Assembly: GCA_002435785.1 (NCBI GenBank)
Contig: DIUC01000093.1
Location: 5,589 to 69,588, forward strand
Direction: 5' to 3'
Length of the DNA: 64,000 bases
Origin: Saprospiraceae bacterium UBA6168
GTDB taxonomy: Bacteria; Bacteroidota; Bacteroidia; Chitinophagales; Saprospiraceae
The position numbers were made by a program, and so were the translations under genes. Shown piece after piece: positions 8,750 to 17,125 of this stretch; positions within the stretch are counted from its first letter, which is position 1, and every line of letters starts with the position of its first letter. A model generated the notes under the pieces. It made no database searches and had not been told where the DNA came from. It worked only from the letters and a program-made list of their open reading frames with translations.

Positions 8750-9310
8750 TTAGCTATCCCTCAAAAATGGCCCAATTGCCGCTTTTAACATTTTCAACGC
8801 TTTGGTCATCTGGTTTTCGACGGTCTTGACGGAGATGTTCAGCTCATTGGCAATCTGTAGGTGGCTCATCTCCCCAAACCTGCTCAAGGTGAACACCAAC
8901 CTGCACCGCTCCGGCAGCAGGTCAATGGCCGAGTGAATCGAACGTTCAAGGTCCTGGCCTTCCAAATCGAGGGCAATCCCAGCGGTGTCGCTGGCAGCCG
9001 AGGCCAATTTGTCCTCATCGTCCCATTTTATTTTCCGGTCCCGGATGAAGTTCAGGGTCTTGTTCACGGATGCCCGCCGCAGGTAGGCACGAAGCGAGGT
9101 CGTAACGCTGATTTCGGCCCGTTTTCGCCAGACATCAAAAAAGACCTCCTGTGCCAAATCCTCAGCCGTATGTTCGTCGTTTAGCACCCTCACAATCGTT
9201 TGGCACAGGTATGCGTAATACTTGCGGAACATCAGTTCCATGGCCAAGCTGTCATTGGAAGGGAGCAAACCCAAGATGTACTCGTCGGAGTGTTCGTTTT
9301 CGAAGGTCAC
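8750..9310 (-). CDS. ECF RNA polymerase sigma factor (Bacteroidetes FecI-like)
   Basis: A 186-residue sigma-70 family factor. Region 2 covers about 25-95 with the core-binding stretch DEHTAEDLAQEVFFDVWRKR. Region 4 covers about 125-180 with a helix-turn-helix at MSHLQIANELNISVKTVENQ. No anti-sigma or extracytoplasmic domain is fused. Together with fecR and the STN receptor downstream it forms the usual three-gene cell-surface signalling unit. A near-consensus TACTTTG box and the shared ATTTGATTCAAAT palindrome lie upstream, suggesting auto- or cross-regulation. Confidence 0.9.
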   Translation of the reverse strand: MTFENEHSDEYILGLLPSNDSLAMELMFRKYYAYLCQTIVRVLNDEHTAEDLAQEVFFDVWRKRAEISVTTSLRAYLRRASVNKTLNFIRDRKIKWDDEDKLASAASDTAGIALDLEGQDLERSIHSAIDLLPERCRLVFTLSRFGEMSHLQIANELNISVKTVENQMTKALKMLKAAIGPFLRDS

Positions 9311-9352
9311 TAATTCAAATTCTATCGGGTAATAACGACTTCAATCTGGCTG

Positions 9353-9377
9353 CCAAAGTATGACATTTGATTCAAAT
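9353..9377 (-). promoter_or_regulatory. Promoter-like box and 13-bp palindrome before the sigma gene
   Basis: On the minus strand the palindrome ATTTGAATCAAAT (9365-9377) is followed four bases later by TACTTTGG (9353-9360), about 43 bp before the ATG. The same palindrome precedes the response regulator at 4715-4727. Confidence 0.4.
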
Positions 9378-9575
9378 CCTCGTCTTACCCATAAAATTGT
9401 CATAAAGTGACAGGCGATTTAGGAATTTCGCTAAATTTGGCGTTTTATTTTCATAGCTTAAGAAACCGCCTATTTTGAGAAAGGCGGCACTTGGCAAAAC
9501 GACCGACCACAAGTCCGTGAGAAATTGTCAAAAGCAACTTTGAAACGGGTTAAAATACATTTTTTTGGTTAGAAA

Positions 9576-9614
9576 CTCGGAGCCTGTCCCGAGCATTCGG
9601 GATAGGTCTTCGAG
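9576..9614. repeat. Imperfect palindromic hairpin in the 9.3-9.6 kb gap
   Basis: The core CCTGTCCCGA (9583-9592) and TCGGGATAGG (9597-9606) form a nearly perfect stem with a GCAT loop, extended by CTCGG/TCGAG outside. It lies 20 bp before the ATG at 9635. There is no T-run, so it is more like a REP-type element or a leader hairpin than a terminator. The rest of the 9311-9634 gap shows only the sigma promoter region. Confidence 0.5.
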
Positions 9615-9634
9615 ATTCGCAAATTCAATTTTTA

Positions 9635-10096
9635 ATGTTTAAATTCATCATCCCATTGACATTGTTGGCGTTGTTCATCCTCCCAACCACCACATCTGGC
9701 CAGGAAAACCTGACGGAAAAGGGAGGTTTTGTGCTGAACGCCAGCGAAGAGCACTCCTTCCTGTTTGTACTTTCCAACCAAGCTAAAGACTTGCAGGAAC
9801 TCCGAACGGGCATCACCAAGTACATGTGGAAGTTCCACCCAAACGACAAGCTGAAAATCACCCAAATTCAGGTGGACGGTGAACTTCAGGAAGTGCCGCT
9901 CATTCTGATTTCAGGCTTTGCCGACAAGTCCAAAGCCATGGAATTTTACAATGGGCTGAAGGCCAACCGCCCAGATTTCATGCAAATGGGCATGACCAAG
10001 GACTATTATCCCCTATCGAAATCAAACTACGAGAAGGTAGTTAGGGCCAAGTCCTTGAACGGCTACAAGCCGTTTTTTCAGCAGAATTACCTATAA
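9635..10096 (+). CDS. Secreted small protein, resembles the C-terminal domain of PorW/SprE-type proteins
   Basis: A 153-residue protein with a signal peptide (1-22, cut after TTTSG) and a single domain. The pattern of a strand ending in FLFVLSNQ, then LKITQIQVDGE, a helix FADKSKAMEFYNGL, and an ending in YYPLSKSNYEKVV and GYKPFFQQNYL recalls the short alpha-beta repeat at the C-terminus of the TPR lipoprotein PorW/SprE of the type IX secretion system. That likeness is from memory of the family and not checked. If right, this is a stand-alone copy without TPRs. It lies divergent from the sigma gene and ends at a strong terminator. Confidence 0.7.
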   Translation: MFKFIIPLTLLALFILPTTTSGQENLTEKGGFVLNASEEHSFLFVLSNQAKDLQELRTGITKYMWKFHPNDKLKITQIQVDGELQEVPLILISGFADKSKAMEFYNGLKANRPDFMQMGMTKDYYPLSKSNYEKVVRAKSLNGYKPFFQQNYL

Positions 10097-10111
10097 TTCG
10101 CCACAGAACAC

Positions 10112-10145
10112 CGGCGAGGTTCAGCACCTCGCCGATGTTTTTTTT
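10112..10145 (+). terminator. Intrinsic terminator reaching into the holA 5' end
   Basis: A perfect 9-bp stem CGGCGAGGT / ACCTCGCCG with loop TCAGC is followed by ATG and then a run of T. The first in-frame ATG of holA (10135) lies between the stem and the T-run. Confidence 0.85.
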
Positions 10146-10167
10146 AGCAGAACAAACACACCAAGCC

Positions 10168-11175
10168 TTGACCTACCAACAAATTTTAGGCGATTTAAAG
10201 AAGAAGAATTTTCAGCCTATCTACTTCCTGCACGGCAGTGAACCTTATTTCATTGATGCGATTTCGGATTATATCGAAGCCAATGCGCTGACGGAGGCCG
10301 AGCGCTCCTTCAACCAAGTGGTGCTTTACGGGCGTGACGTGGACCATCTTGCGGTCGTTGACAATGCTCGGCGTTACCCGATGATGTCCCAACATTCGGT
10401 GGTCATCGTAAAAGAGGCGCAGGACATGAAAGACCTAAAAGACCTCGAAAAATACGTGGCCAACCCACTGAACTCCACCATTTTGGTGCTGTGCCACAAG
10501 CACAAAACCTTCAACACCAATACTAAGTTTGGCAAGCTGCTCCAAGAAAAGGGGGTGGTTTTCGACAGCAAAAAACTATACGACAACCAGGTACCGGACT
10601 GGATTCACGACTATTTGAGCCACAAAAAATTGAAGATAACCCCCGGTGCCGCCGACCTTCTGGCAGAGTACCTTGGCACCGACCTTTCCCTTATTTCGCA
10701 CGAACTGGACAAACTGTCGCTGCACTTGCATTCTGGCACCGAAATAACCGCCGCCCACGTGGAGGAACATGTGGGCATCAGTCGGGAGTACAACATCTTT
10801 GAATTACAAAAAGCCCTGAGCAACAAGGATTTGGGAAAGATAGCCCGTATCACCAACAACTTCATCGCAAACCCCAAGCGCAACCCGCTCATCATGGTCG
10901 TGGCTTCGTTGGCAAGCTATTTCACAAAGGTTTACCAATTGCATTTCCTTAAAAATGCGCCAGATGGCGAGGTCCAAAAAAAGCTTGGGCTGCGTTCTCC
11001 CTACGCCCTAAAGGAGTACCGTTCTGCGCTTCGCCACTTCCCGCTCGCCAAAACGGAACAAATCATCGGCGACTTAAAGACTTACGACCTTAAGGCAAAG
11101 GGCGTTGATTTTATCACCACTGGAAAGGAGGATGGGGAGTTGCTGAAGGAATTGGTCTGGAAAGTGGTGAATTGA
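10168..11175 (+). CDS. holA: DNA polymerase III subunit delta
   Basis: About 335 residues of the clamp-loader delta subunit, which opens the beta clamp during replication. The N-terminal block YQQILGDLKKKNFQPIYFL, then HGSEPYFID, is the normal Bacteroidota HolA start. The AAA-like first domain runs to about 150, a lid domain to about 220, and the C-terminal collar carries KALSNKDLGKIARI and NPLIMVVASLASYF. The first in-frame ATG at 10135 lies in the upstream terminator. A TTG at 10168 gives an N-terminus that matches the family length, so I prefer it; 10135 remains possible. As in other delta subunits there is no Walker A site. Confidence 0.85.
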   Translation: MTYQQILGDLKKKNFQPIYFLHGSEPYFIDAISDYIEANALTEAERSFNQVVLYGRDVDHLAVVDNARRYPMMSQHSVVIVKEAQDMKDLKDLEKYVANPLNSTILVLCHKHKTFNTNTKFGKLLQEKGVVFDSKKLYDNQVPDWIHDYLSHKKLKITPGAADLLAEYLGTDLSLISHELDKLSLHLHSGTEITAAHVEEHVGISREYNIFELQKALSNKDLGKIARITNNFIANPKRNPLIMVVASLASYFTKVYQLHFLKNAPDGEVQKKLGLRSPYALKEYRSALRHFPLAKTEQIIGDLKTYDLKAKGVDFITTGKEDGELLKELVWKVVN

Positions 11176-11311
11176 GACTGGAACGAAAATAAAGAACTTG
11201 TGGCGACGATTTGGCGGCAAAGATTCAACATGACTTCAACATAGTCCGCTCATAAGTCCATTCGGGTGTGGGCAATTTCCCTCCAAATACCCCCTATGCC
11301 AAGCATCAAAT

Positions 11312-13165
11312 ATGCCGAAAACTAACTACTCCCAGTTCCTTTTACAGTTCCTTGCATGGCTGCTTTTCTTCCAGTTCACCCGGTTGGTCTTTGTGTTGTG
11401 GAACTTAGAGGAGGTGGCTGGCCTACCGGCTGGTGAACTGCTCCGGCTCCCATTTGAAGCACTGTACCTCGACACCGCAACGGCTTGCTATTTCATGGGC
11501 ATTCCGTTCTTGCTGTTTGCTGCGGCCATCTTTTCTGAACGAGCAATTTTCCTGACCATCAATCGCTTTTTCACGGCGATATTGGTAGTGGTCGTAAGCA
11601 TGGTGACCATCGGCGAGCTGCCCATCTACGACGAATGGCACACCAAGCTGAACTACCGGGCCATCAGTATGCTGGGCACGCCATCCGAGGTGGTAAGGAC
11701 GGCGACGACGGCGCAGTTGGGCTGGGGCAGTTTGGCCATTGTCGCATTGAGCATGGCTGGCATTTACTTGTTTCGGAAAATGGCCATAAAGGATGTGGAG
11801 CCGAAACGGAAGCCCTATTATTGGAGCCTATTGTTTTTTATAATCGCCCCTTGCTTGATTGCAATCGGGCTACGTGGCGGCATGCAACAAATCCCGATTC
11901 AGGTCAGCGACGCCTATTACTCTCAGCACAATATATTGAACCTGGCAGCCACCAATTCCACCTTCAATTTAATCAGCAGTTTGGTTCATAGCGCAAAGTC
12001 AGGAAAGCCATACCAGTTCATGCCGGACGATGCAGCGAATAATATGTTCTCGGAGCTCCATACAGTTGGGCAAGATTCCACGACCAGTATATTGACCACC
12101 AAAACCCCCAATATTGTCATGGTTATACTGGAAGGTTGGTCGAGCGATTTGATTAAAAGCAGCGGGGGCTATGAAGGCGTAACGCCTAATATGGAGCGCA
12201 TGATTTCGGAGGGTTATTTTTTCAATAATTGCTATGCGAGCGGCTATTTATCCGACCAAGGAATGGCCGCCATATTTTCCGCATTTCCGGCACAACCCAA
12301 AACCTCCATCATCAAAGAACCCAACAAATACGAGCGTTTGCCGTGTATAAATACGGAACTTAAGCGGCAGGGCTACCATACTTCTTTTTTATTTGGTGGG
12401 CAATTGAGCTATGGCAATATCCGCTCTTATTTGTACTTCAATGGTTTCGACCAGATATTGGAGGGCCGGGATTTTGACAGCTCCATTCCGCAGTGCAAAC
12501 TTGGGGTGGCCGATGAATACTTATACGCCCGACAATTGGAAGAATTGGCGCAGGCGAAAGAACCGTTTTTTGCGGCAATGTTTACCTTGAGTTCCCATTC
12601 GCCTTATGATATACCCATGAAAGAAGTGTTGCATTGGGGTGACAAAGAAAAGAGCTATATCAACTCCGTATATTATGCAGATAAATGTATCCATGATTTT
12701 ATCCAAAAGGCAAAAACCACATCATGGTATGACAGCACCCTATTTGTTTTTGTATCCGACCACGGCCACAATTCCCCAAAGAACTGGGTATCTTACCAAC
12801 CCGAATACCGCAAAATCCCCTTGCTGTTTTATGGTGAAGTAATAAAACCAGCCTATCGTGGCAAAATTGACAGCCTGGCGGCCGCCCAGACCGACTTGGC
12901 CGCCACGCTTTTGGGGCAATTGGGCATAGCTGCTGATAGGTACAAGTACAGCAAAAACCTATTGAACCCTTCTGCCCAACGCCATGCTTTTTACAGTTTC
13001 GATGAAGGCTTTTGTTTTCTAAAACCCAAGGGGCAGCTTTGTTGGCACGTGAATAATCAACGCATTGATTTCGAGAAAGCAGAAAAGGAAGCGGATAAAT
13101 GGCATTTATACCAAGAAGGCCAAGCGCTTTTACAGGTTCTCACGAAGGATTATCATAGCTTTTGA
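11312..13165 (+). CDS. LTA-synthase-family membrane sulfatase-like transferase
   Basis: A 617-residue protein with about five N-terminal membrane helices (to about 195) and an extracytoplasmic alkaline-phosphatase-fold domain. Catalytic features seen are IVMVILEGWSSD (metal-binding E), YLSDQGMAAIFSA at the nucleophile position (serine where LtaS has threonine), and the metal site FVFVSDHGH near the end. The family transfers phosphoglycerol or phosphoethanolamine from a lipid to a glycan or lipid. In a Gram-negative Bacteroidota the substrate is unknown; envelope glycan modification is plausible. It stands alone on the plus strand. Confidence 0.8.
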   Translation: MPKTNYSQFLLQFLAWLLFFQFTRLVFVLWNLEEVAGLPAGELLRLPFEALYLDTATACYFMGIPFLLFAAAIFSERAIFLTINRFFTAILVVVVSMVTIGELPIYDEWHTKLNYRAISMLGTPSEVVRTATTAQLGWGSLAIVALSMAGIYLFRKMAIKDVEPKRKPYYWSLLFFIIAPCLIAIGLRGGMQQIPIQVSDAYYSQHNILNLAATNSTFNLISSLVHSAKSGKPYQFMPDDAANNMFSELHTVGQDSTTSILTTKTPNIVMVILEGWSSDLIKSSGGYEGVTPNMERMISEGYFFNNCYASGYLSDQGMAAIFSAFPAQPKTSIIKEPNKYERLPCINTELKRQGYHTSFLFGGQLSYGNIRSYLYFNGFDQILEGRDFDSSIPQCKLGVADEYLYARQLEELAQAKEPFFAAMFTLSSHSPYDIPMKEVLHWGDKEKSYINSVYYADKCIHDFIQKAKTTSWYDSTLFVFVSDHGHNSPKNWVSYQPEYRKIPLLFYGEVIKPAYRGKIDSLAAAQTDLAATLLGQLGIAADRYKYSKNLLNPSAQRHAFYSFDEGFCFLKPKGQLCWHVNNQRIDFEKAEKEADKWHLYQEGQALLQVLTKDYHSF

Positions 13166-13231
13166 ACCGGACTTGGACACGTGGCTTTGCGAATAGTCAT
13201 GCCAAACACGCAGGCATTATCTTCCCAAAAC

Positions 13232-14011
13232 CTATTCTCCTTTAAACACAGGTTTCCTTTTCTCCAAAAAAGCCGCCACCCCTTCCCGGTAGTCTGCCGT
13301 TGAGCCGGCGAGTGTCTGGTATTTGTCCTCCGCCTCCAATTGCTCCGAAAGGATGTTTTCAAAGGTCATGTTGAGGAGGCGTTTGGTGTAGCCAAGGCCC
13401 TTGGTGGGCATTTGGGCCAGGTGCTGCGCAAGGGCGAGGGCGGCTTCGTCAAAGCTTTCATCGGGCAAGGTTTTGTAAATCATGCCCATTGCTTCGGCGT
13501 CCTTAGCTGCCACTTTTTCGCCGAGCATCATTAGGGCGGCAGCTTTTTGGATGCCAATGAGGCGGGGCAAAAAGTACGAGCCACCGCTATCTGGCACCAG
13601 CCCAATTTTGCTGAATGCCTGGATGAAGGAAGCGGATTCCTTGGCAACTGTAATGTCGCAAGCGAGTGCGATGTTTGCGCCAGCTCCAGCCGCCACGCCG
13701 TTCACGCCGCATACGATGGGCTTTTCTGTGCCCCGCAGCCGTTCGATGATGGGGTTGTAGTGCTCACCCAAGATGGTCTTGAAACTTGGAGCGCTGGTCG
13801 GGTCACTGACTTCCTGAAGGTCCTGCCCAGCACAGAATGCCTTGCCCTCACCCGTCAGGTAGATGGCACGGACGCTGTGGTCATGGGCGCATTGGTCAAG
13901 CGTAGCTTGAAGTTCGAGGGCCATCGCCCGGTTGAACGAGTTGAAAACCGCTGGGCGATTGAGGCGGATGATGCCAACGGCGTCGGCGATTTCAAAAAGG
14001 ATGTTTGTCAT
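13232..14011 (-). CDS. Enoyl-CoA hydratase/isomerase family protein (PaaG-like)
   Basis: A 259-residue crotonase-fold enzyme. The CoA-binding and oxyanion-hole segments are clear: AFCAGQDLQEV and GVAAGAGANIALACD. At the catalytic loop it has KIGLVPDSGGSYFL, with aspartate in the second acidic position and no glutamate pair of the classical hydratase. That pattern fits PaaG-type ring 1,2-epoxyphenylacetyl-CoA isomerases or delta-isomerases. No other paa genes are in the window, so the pathway is open. The start at 14011 (TNILFEIADAV) matches the family; the longer frame to 14074 is unlikely because it overlaps the glycosyltransferase 3' end. Confidence 0.82.
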   Translation of the reverse strand: MTNILFEIADAVGIIRLNRPAVFNSFNRAMALELQATLDQCAHDHSVRAIYLTGEGKAFCAGQDLQEVSDPTSAPSFKTILGEHYNPIIERLRGTEKPIVCGVNGVAAGAGANIALACDITVAKESASFIQAFSKIGLVPDSGGSYFLPRLIGIQKAAALMMLGEKVAAKDAEAMGMIYKTLPDESFDEAALALAQHLAQMPTKGLGYTKRLLNMTFENILSEQLEAEDKYQTLAGSTADYREGVAAFLEKRKPVFKGE

Positions 14012-14019
14012 GCTGAATT

Positions 14020-14907
14020 TTATTTGGTGTTTAAAAAAGTGGCCAAAGTGCCAAGTTTGTAAAAATCGAACCATTTCAAACTTGGGCTTTTTGACCTTAA
14101 ATGATTGACTACCAATCTTTTAATTTTATTAAAAATGTATGCAATTGTAGCTGTCAATCCCCATTTTTCACAAAGGTCATAAGTTGAAAGCAACTTTGTC
14201 TCAACATTTTTTCCTTGGTTTCTCAATCGCACCAGATTCTCAATCCCCTGCTCCGTTTTCCGAAGGAAAACATCCACGGACTCCAGCCCAATATGCTCCA
14301 ACGGATTGTCAATATGAACGATTGGCACCTGCCGCCGGGCCAGTTCCATCCCAAAAAGTGTGTCTTCATGTCCGTACTGCCGCAGGGTTTCATCGAAAAG
14401 GATGTCGAGGAACAACTGCTTGGGAATCAAGAAGTTATTGGTCATAAAACTATGGTATGGCGAGCGGCTGCGCTCGGCGGCGGTGCGTTGTTCCCGTTGG
14501 CGGCCGTAGTGCCAGTGGAAGTAAAGCGCAGGGTCTGTAGGTGGCAAGTCGGCGTAGCTGCGGCCACCATAAACCAAGCGTTCGGGAGCAGCATGTTGCA
14601 GGTAGTTATGGATAAAATCGGGGGAAACGACCCGGCTGTCGCAATCCATGAACAACAGGTAATCGAAGCGGGCAGCCCTGCCAAGTGCGTTGCGGATGGC
14701 GGAGCGGCCCAAGTTCTGGGGCATTTCTTGGTAGAGGACGTTGGTCAAGTTTCCTACTTCTTGGTTCTTTTGCTTGAATTCGGAGGATGAACCATCGTCG
14801 AAGCAGACAATTTCATAGGCACTGCCAGCTTTTTCGCATTGGCTGTGCAGGTCATTGACCAATGGCCTGACGTCGAAATTGAAGATGGGGATGAGTATGG
14901 ACAGCAT
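14020..14907 (-). CDS. Family 2 glycosyltransferase
   Basis: A 295-residue GT-A fold enzyme. It begins MLSILIPIFNFDVRPLV, has the nucleotide-sugar acidic pair in VCFDDGSSSEF, the metal-binding DCD motif in LLFMDCDSRVV at about 108-112, and a likely catalytic base region in YGHEDTLFGMEL. No membrane span. It ends eight bases before the enoyl-CoA hydratase start, so the two probably form an operon, though no functional link is clear. The sugar donor and acceptor cannot be told from the sequence. Confidence 0.85.
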   Translation of the reverse strand: MLSILIPIFNFDVRPLVNDLHSQCEKAGSAYEIVCFDDGSSSEFKQKNQEVGNLTNVLYQEMPQNLGRSAIRNALGRAARFDYLLFMDCDSRVVSPDFIHNYLQHAAPERLVYGGRSYADLPPTDPALYFHWHYGRQREQRTAAERSRSPYHSFMTNNFLIPKQLFLDILFDETLRQYGHEDTLFGMELARRQVPIVHIDNPLEHIGLESVDVFLRKTEQGIENLVRLRNQGKNVETKLLSTYDLCEKWGLTATIAYIFNKIKRLVVNHLRSKSPSLKWFDFYKLGTLATFLNTK

Positions 14908-14954
14908 TTTTCAAAAATCATCTTTCAGCGAAAACTGAAAGTTGACTAAAACGT

Positions 14955-14962
14955 TACCTTTA
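14955..14962 (+). promoter_or_regulatory. Possible -7 box for mqnE
   Basis: TACCTTTA followed by C matches TAnnTTTG in six of eight core positions and lies 12 bp before the first ATG and 24 bp before the second. No clear -33 element. Confidence 0.3.
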
Positions 14963-14985
14963 CGCCCGCAAAAATGCACAATTAC

Positions 14986-16182
14986 ATGACGAAGCAAACA
15001 AAAATTGAGTTTCTGCTCAACGACCCCACGCTCAACCAGCCGCTTCGCAATATTGCGGAGAAAGTTTTCAACAACGAGCGCATCACGCCAGAAGAGGGCT
15101 TAATGTTGTACAACGAGGGCAGCCTCGGCTTTGTGGGCGCTTTAGCCAACCACATCCGGGAGCGCAAGCACGGCGACCACACCTATTTCAACCGCAATTT
15201 TCACATCGAACCGACCAATCTTTGCGTCTATGACTGCAAGTTCTGCTCCTATTCCCGCCTGATAAAACAACGGGAAGAAGGCTGGGCCTATACCATGGAC
15301 GAGATGATGGACATTGTGCGAAAGTACGACGGCCAACCCGTGACGGAAGTACATATCGTCGGTGGTGTGCTGCCGCAATATGACGTTCAGTTTTACGCCG
15401 ACTTTTTCAGGAAAATAAAAGAACACCGTCCCGAACTGCACGTGAAGGCACTGACGCCCGTGGAGTACCACTACATTTTCAAAAAGGCCAAAATCGGTTA
15501 TGCCGAGGGCATGAAGTTGATGAAGGAAGCGGGTTTGGACAGCATTCCCGGAGGCGGGGCGGAGATTTTCCACCCGGACATCCGCCAGCAGATAGCCGCC
15601 GACAAATGCACGGGCGAGCAGTGGCTGGCCATTCATGAAGAGTGGCACAAACTCGGGATGCGCTCAAACGCCACCATGCTCTACGGACATATCGAGGGCT
15701 TCGAGCACCGCATCCACCATTTGGAGGAGCTTCGCAAGTTGCAGGACAGAACGGGCGGGTTCCAGACTTTCATCCCGCTCAAGTTCCGCAACCAAGACAA
15801 CCAAATGTCGCACCTCGAAGAAGTGAACGTGGTGGAGGACCTCCGAAACTATGCCATCGCCCGCATCTACCTCGACAATTTCGACCACCTGAAAGCCTAT
15901 TGGCCAATGATAAGCCGCAACATCGCACAGCTCTCCCTGTCTTACGGCGTGGACGATATTGACGGTACGATTGACGATACCACCAAGATTTACAGCATGG
16001 CCGGCTCGGAGGAACAAAACCCGGCGATGAGCACGAAGGAATTGGTGCAGTTGATAAAAGCTGTTGGCAAGAAGCCGATTGAACGGGATACGCTTTATAA
16101 TATGGTAAAGGATTACACCAATGAGGTGTTTGAGGAGGATTTGGCTTACAAGGGGTATGTTGCCTTGCCGGTGCTGAACTGA
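14986..16182 (+). CDS. mqnE: Aminofutalosine synthase
   Basis: About 398 residues of the radical SAM enzyme that joins adenosine to the enolpyruvyl benzoate made by MqnA, the second step of futalosine menaquinone synthesis. The [4Fe-4S] triad is in LCVYDCKFCSYSR (C84, C88, C91 counted from the upstream ATG). GGVLPQYDVQF and the SAM/substrate segment IPGGGAEIF, typical of MqnE, are present. Two ATGs are possible, 14974 and 14986; the second is farther from the putative -7 box and gives TKQTKIEFLL. mqnA follows 60 bp downstream. Confidence 0.92.
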   Translation: MTKQTKIEFLLNDPTLNQPLRNIAEKVFNNERITPEEGLMLYNEGSLGFVGALANHIRERKHGDHTYFNRNFHIEPTNLCVYDCKFCSYSRLIKQREEGWAYTMDEMMDIVRKYDGQPVTEVHIVGGVLPQYDVQFYADFFRKIKEHRPELHVKALTPVEYHYIFKKAKIGYAEGMKLMKEAGLDSIPGGGAEIFHPDIRQQIAADKCTGEQWLAIHEEWHKLGMRSNATMLYGHIEGFEHRIHHLEELRKLQDRTGGFQTFIPLKFRNQDNQMSHLEEVNVVEDLRNYAIARIYLDNFDHLKAYWPMISRNIAQLSLSYGVDDIDGTIDDTTKIYSMAGSEEQNPAMSTKELVQLIKAVGKKPIERDTLYNMVKDYTNEVFEEDLAYKGYVALPVLN

Positions 16183-16194
16183 TGGCCGGTTCCA

Positions 16195-16225
16195 GATTTG
16201 ACAAATTTTGAAAATTTGTCAAATC
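16195..16225. repeat. 31-bp perfect palindrome between mqnE and mqnA
   Basis: Two 15-bp arms, GATTTGACAAATTTT and its exact complement, are separated by one G. There is no T-run after it. It could act as an RNA stability hairpin in the mqnE-mqnA message, or be a copy of a dispersed palindrome. Confidence 0.75.
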
Positions 16226-16242
16226 TCCTAACCAAAGAAAAT

Positions 16243-17028
16243 ACGATGAAATTAAAAGTCACCGCCGTCAGCTACCTGAACACCAAGCCGCTACTGTACG
16301 GCTTGGTGAAAAGTGGCCTTGCCGAAGAACTCGACCTGCATCTCGACATCCCCAGCGTTTGCGCCAGCAAGCTCGCCAGCGGCGAGGCCGACTTTGGCCT
16401 GATACCCGTGGCCGCCATCCCAGAAATGGCCACGCCGCACATCATCTCCGACTACTGCATCGGCACGGTAGGCGAAGTGAAAACGGTCTGCATTTTTAGC
16501 GAAGCGCCCTTGGGGGAAGTAACGGAATTGTACCTCGATTTCCATTCCCGCACTTCCGTAGAACTGGCGAAAATCCTTTTGGAAAAACATTGGCGACACT
16601 CCCCCACCCTGCTGCCCGCCACCCCGGGGTTTGAGGATAAAATAGGTGGCAACACCGCCGCCCTCATCATAGGTGACCGAGCGATGGACCACTTGGGAAA
16701 ACACCGATTCACCTACGACCTCGGCGAGGCTTGGTTGGCGCACACGGGCTTGCCGTTCGTGTTTGCAGCTTGGGTTAGCAATCGGCCACTGCCTCCCGAC
16801 TTTATCGCCCGGTTCAATGAGGCCATGAAAATCGGCATTGAATCCATCCCCCAGTTGATGCTCATCTTACCACAACAGCATCCGGGTTTTGACTTGGAAA
16901 AATATTTCACAGAAAACATCAGCTACCAATTGGATAACGCAAAGCGGAAGGCGATGCGGTTGTTCCTCCAGCAGTTGCCCGATGGGAAAATGCCGATTTT
17001 TGAGTCAGAAACGGTCATGCAACGTTGA
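16243..17028 (+). CDS. mqnA: Chorismate dehydratase (menaquinone futalosine pathway)
   Basis: A 261-residue periplasmic-binding-protein-like fold enzyme that dehydrates chorismate to 3-[(1-carboxyvinyl)oxy]benzoate. The start KLKVTAVSYLNTKPLLYGL is the hallmark of the family; SGEADFGLIPVAAIPE and the hinge LYLDFHSRTSVELAKILL follow. The ATG at 16243 is chosen because the longer frame starts inside the palindrome. Its product is the MqnE substrate, which explains the gene pair. Confidence 0.88.
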   Translation, partial: TMKLKVTAVSYLNTKPLLYGLVKSGLAEELDLHLDIPSVCASKLASGEADFGLIPVAAIPEMATPHIISDYCIGTVGEVKTVCIFSEAPLGEVTELYLDFHSRTSVELAKILLEKHWRHSPTLLPATPGFEDKIGGNTAALIIGDRAMDHLGKHRFTYDLGEAWLAHTGLPFVFAAWVSNRPLPPDFIARFNEAMKIGIESIPQLMLILPQQHPGFDLEKYFTENISYQLDNAKRKAMRLFLQQLPDGKMPIFESETVMQR

Positions 17029-17098
17029 TCCGGACAAATCCCAGCCATCTTAACGGCAAAAAATTATCCTTCCTTGACTCTTGGTGTCTTTTGCACAC

Positions 17099-17106
17099 TA
17101 CATTTG
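17099..17106 (+). promoter_or_regulatory. -7 box for the BadF-type kinase gene
   Basis: TACATTTG (then C) fits TAnnTTTG and lies 20 bp before the ATG at 17126. A TTG 22 bp upstream (17074-17076) is a slightly far -33. Confidence 0.45.
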
Positions 17107-17125
17107 CCGTTCAAAACAAAACGGA

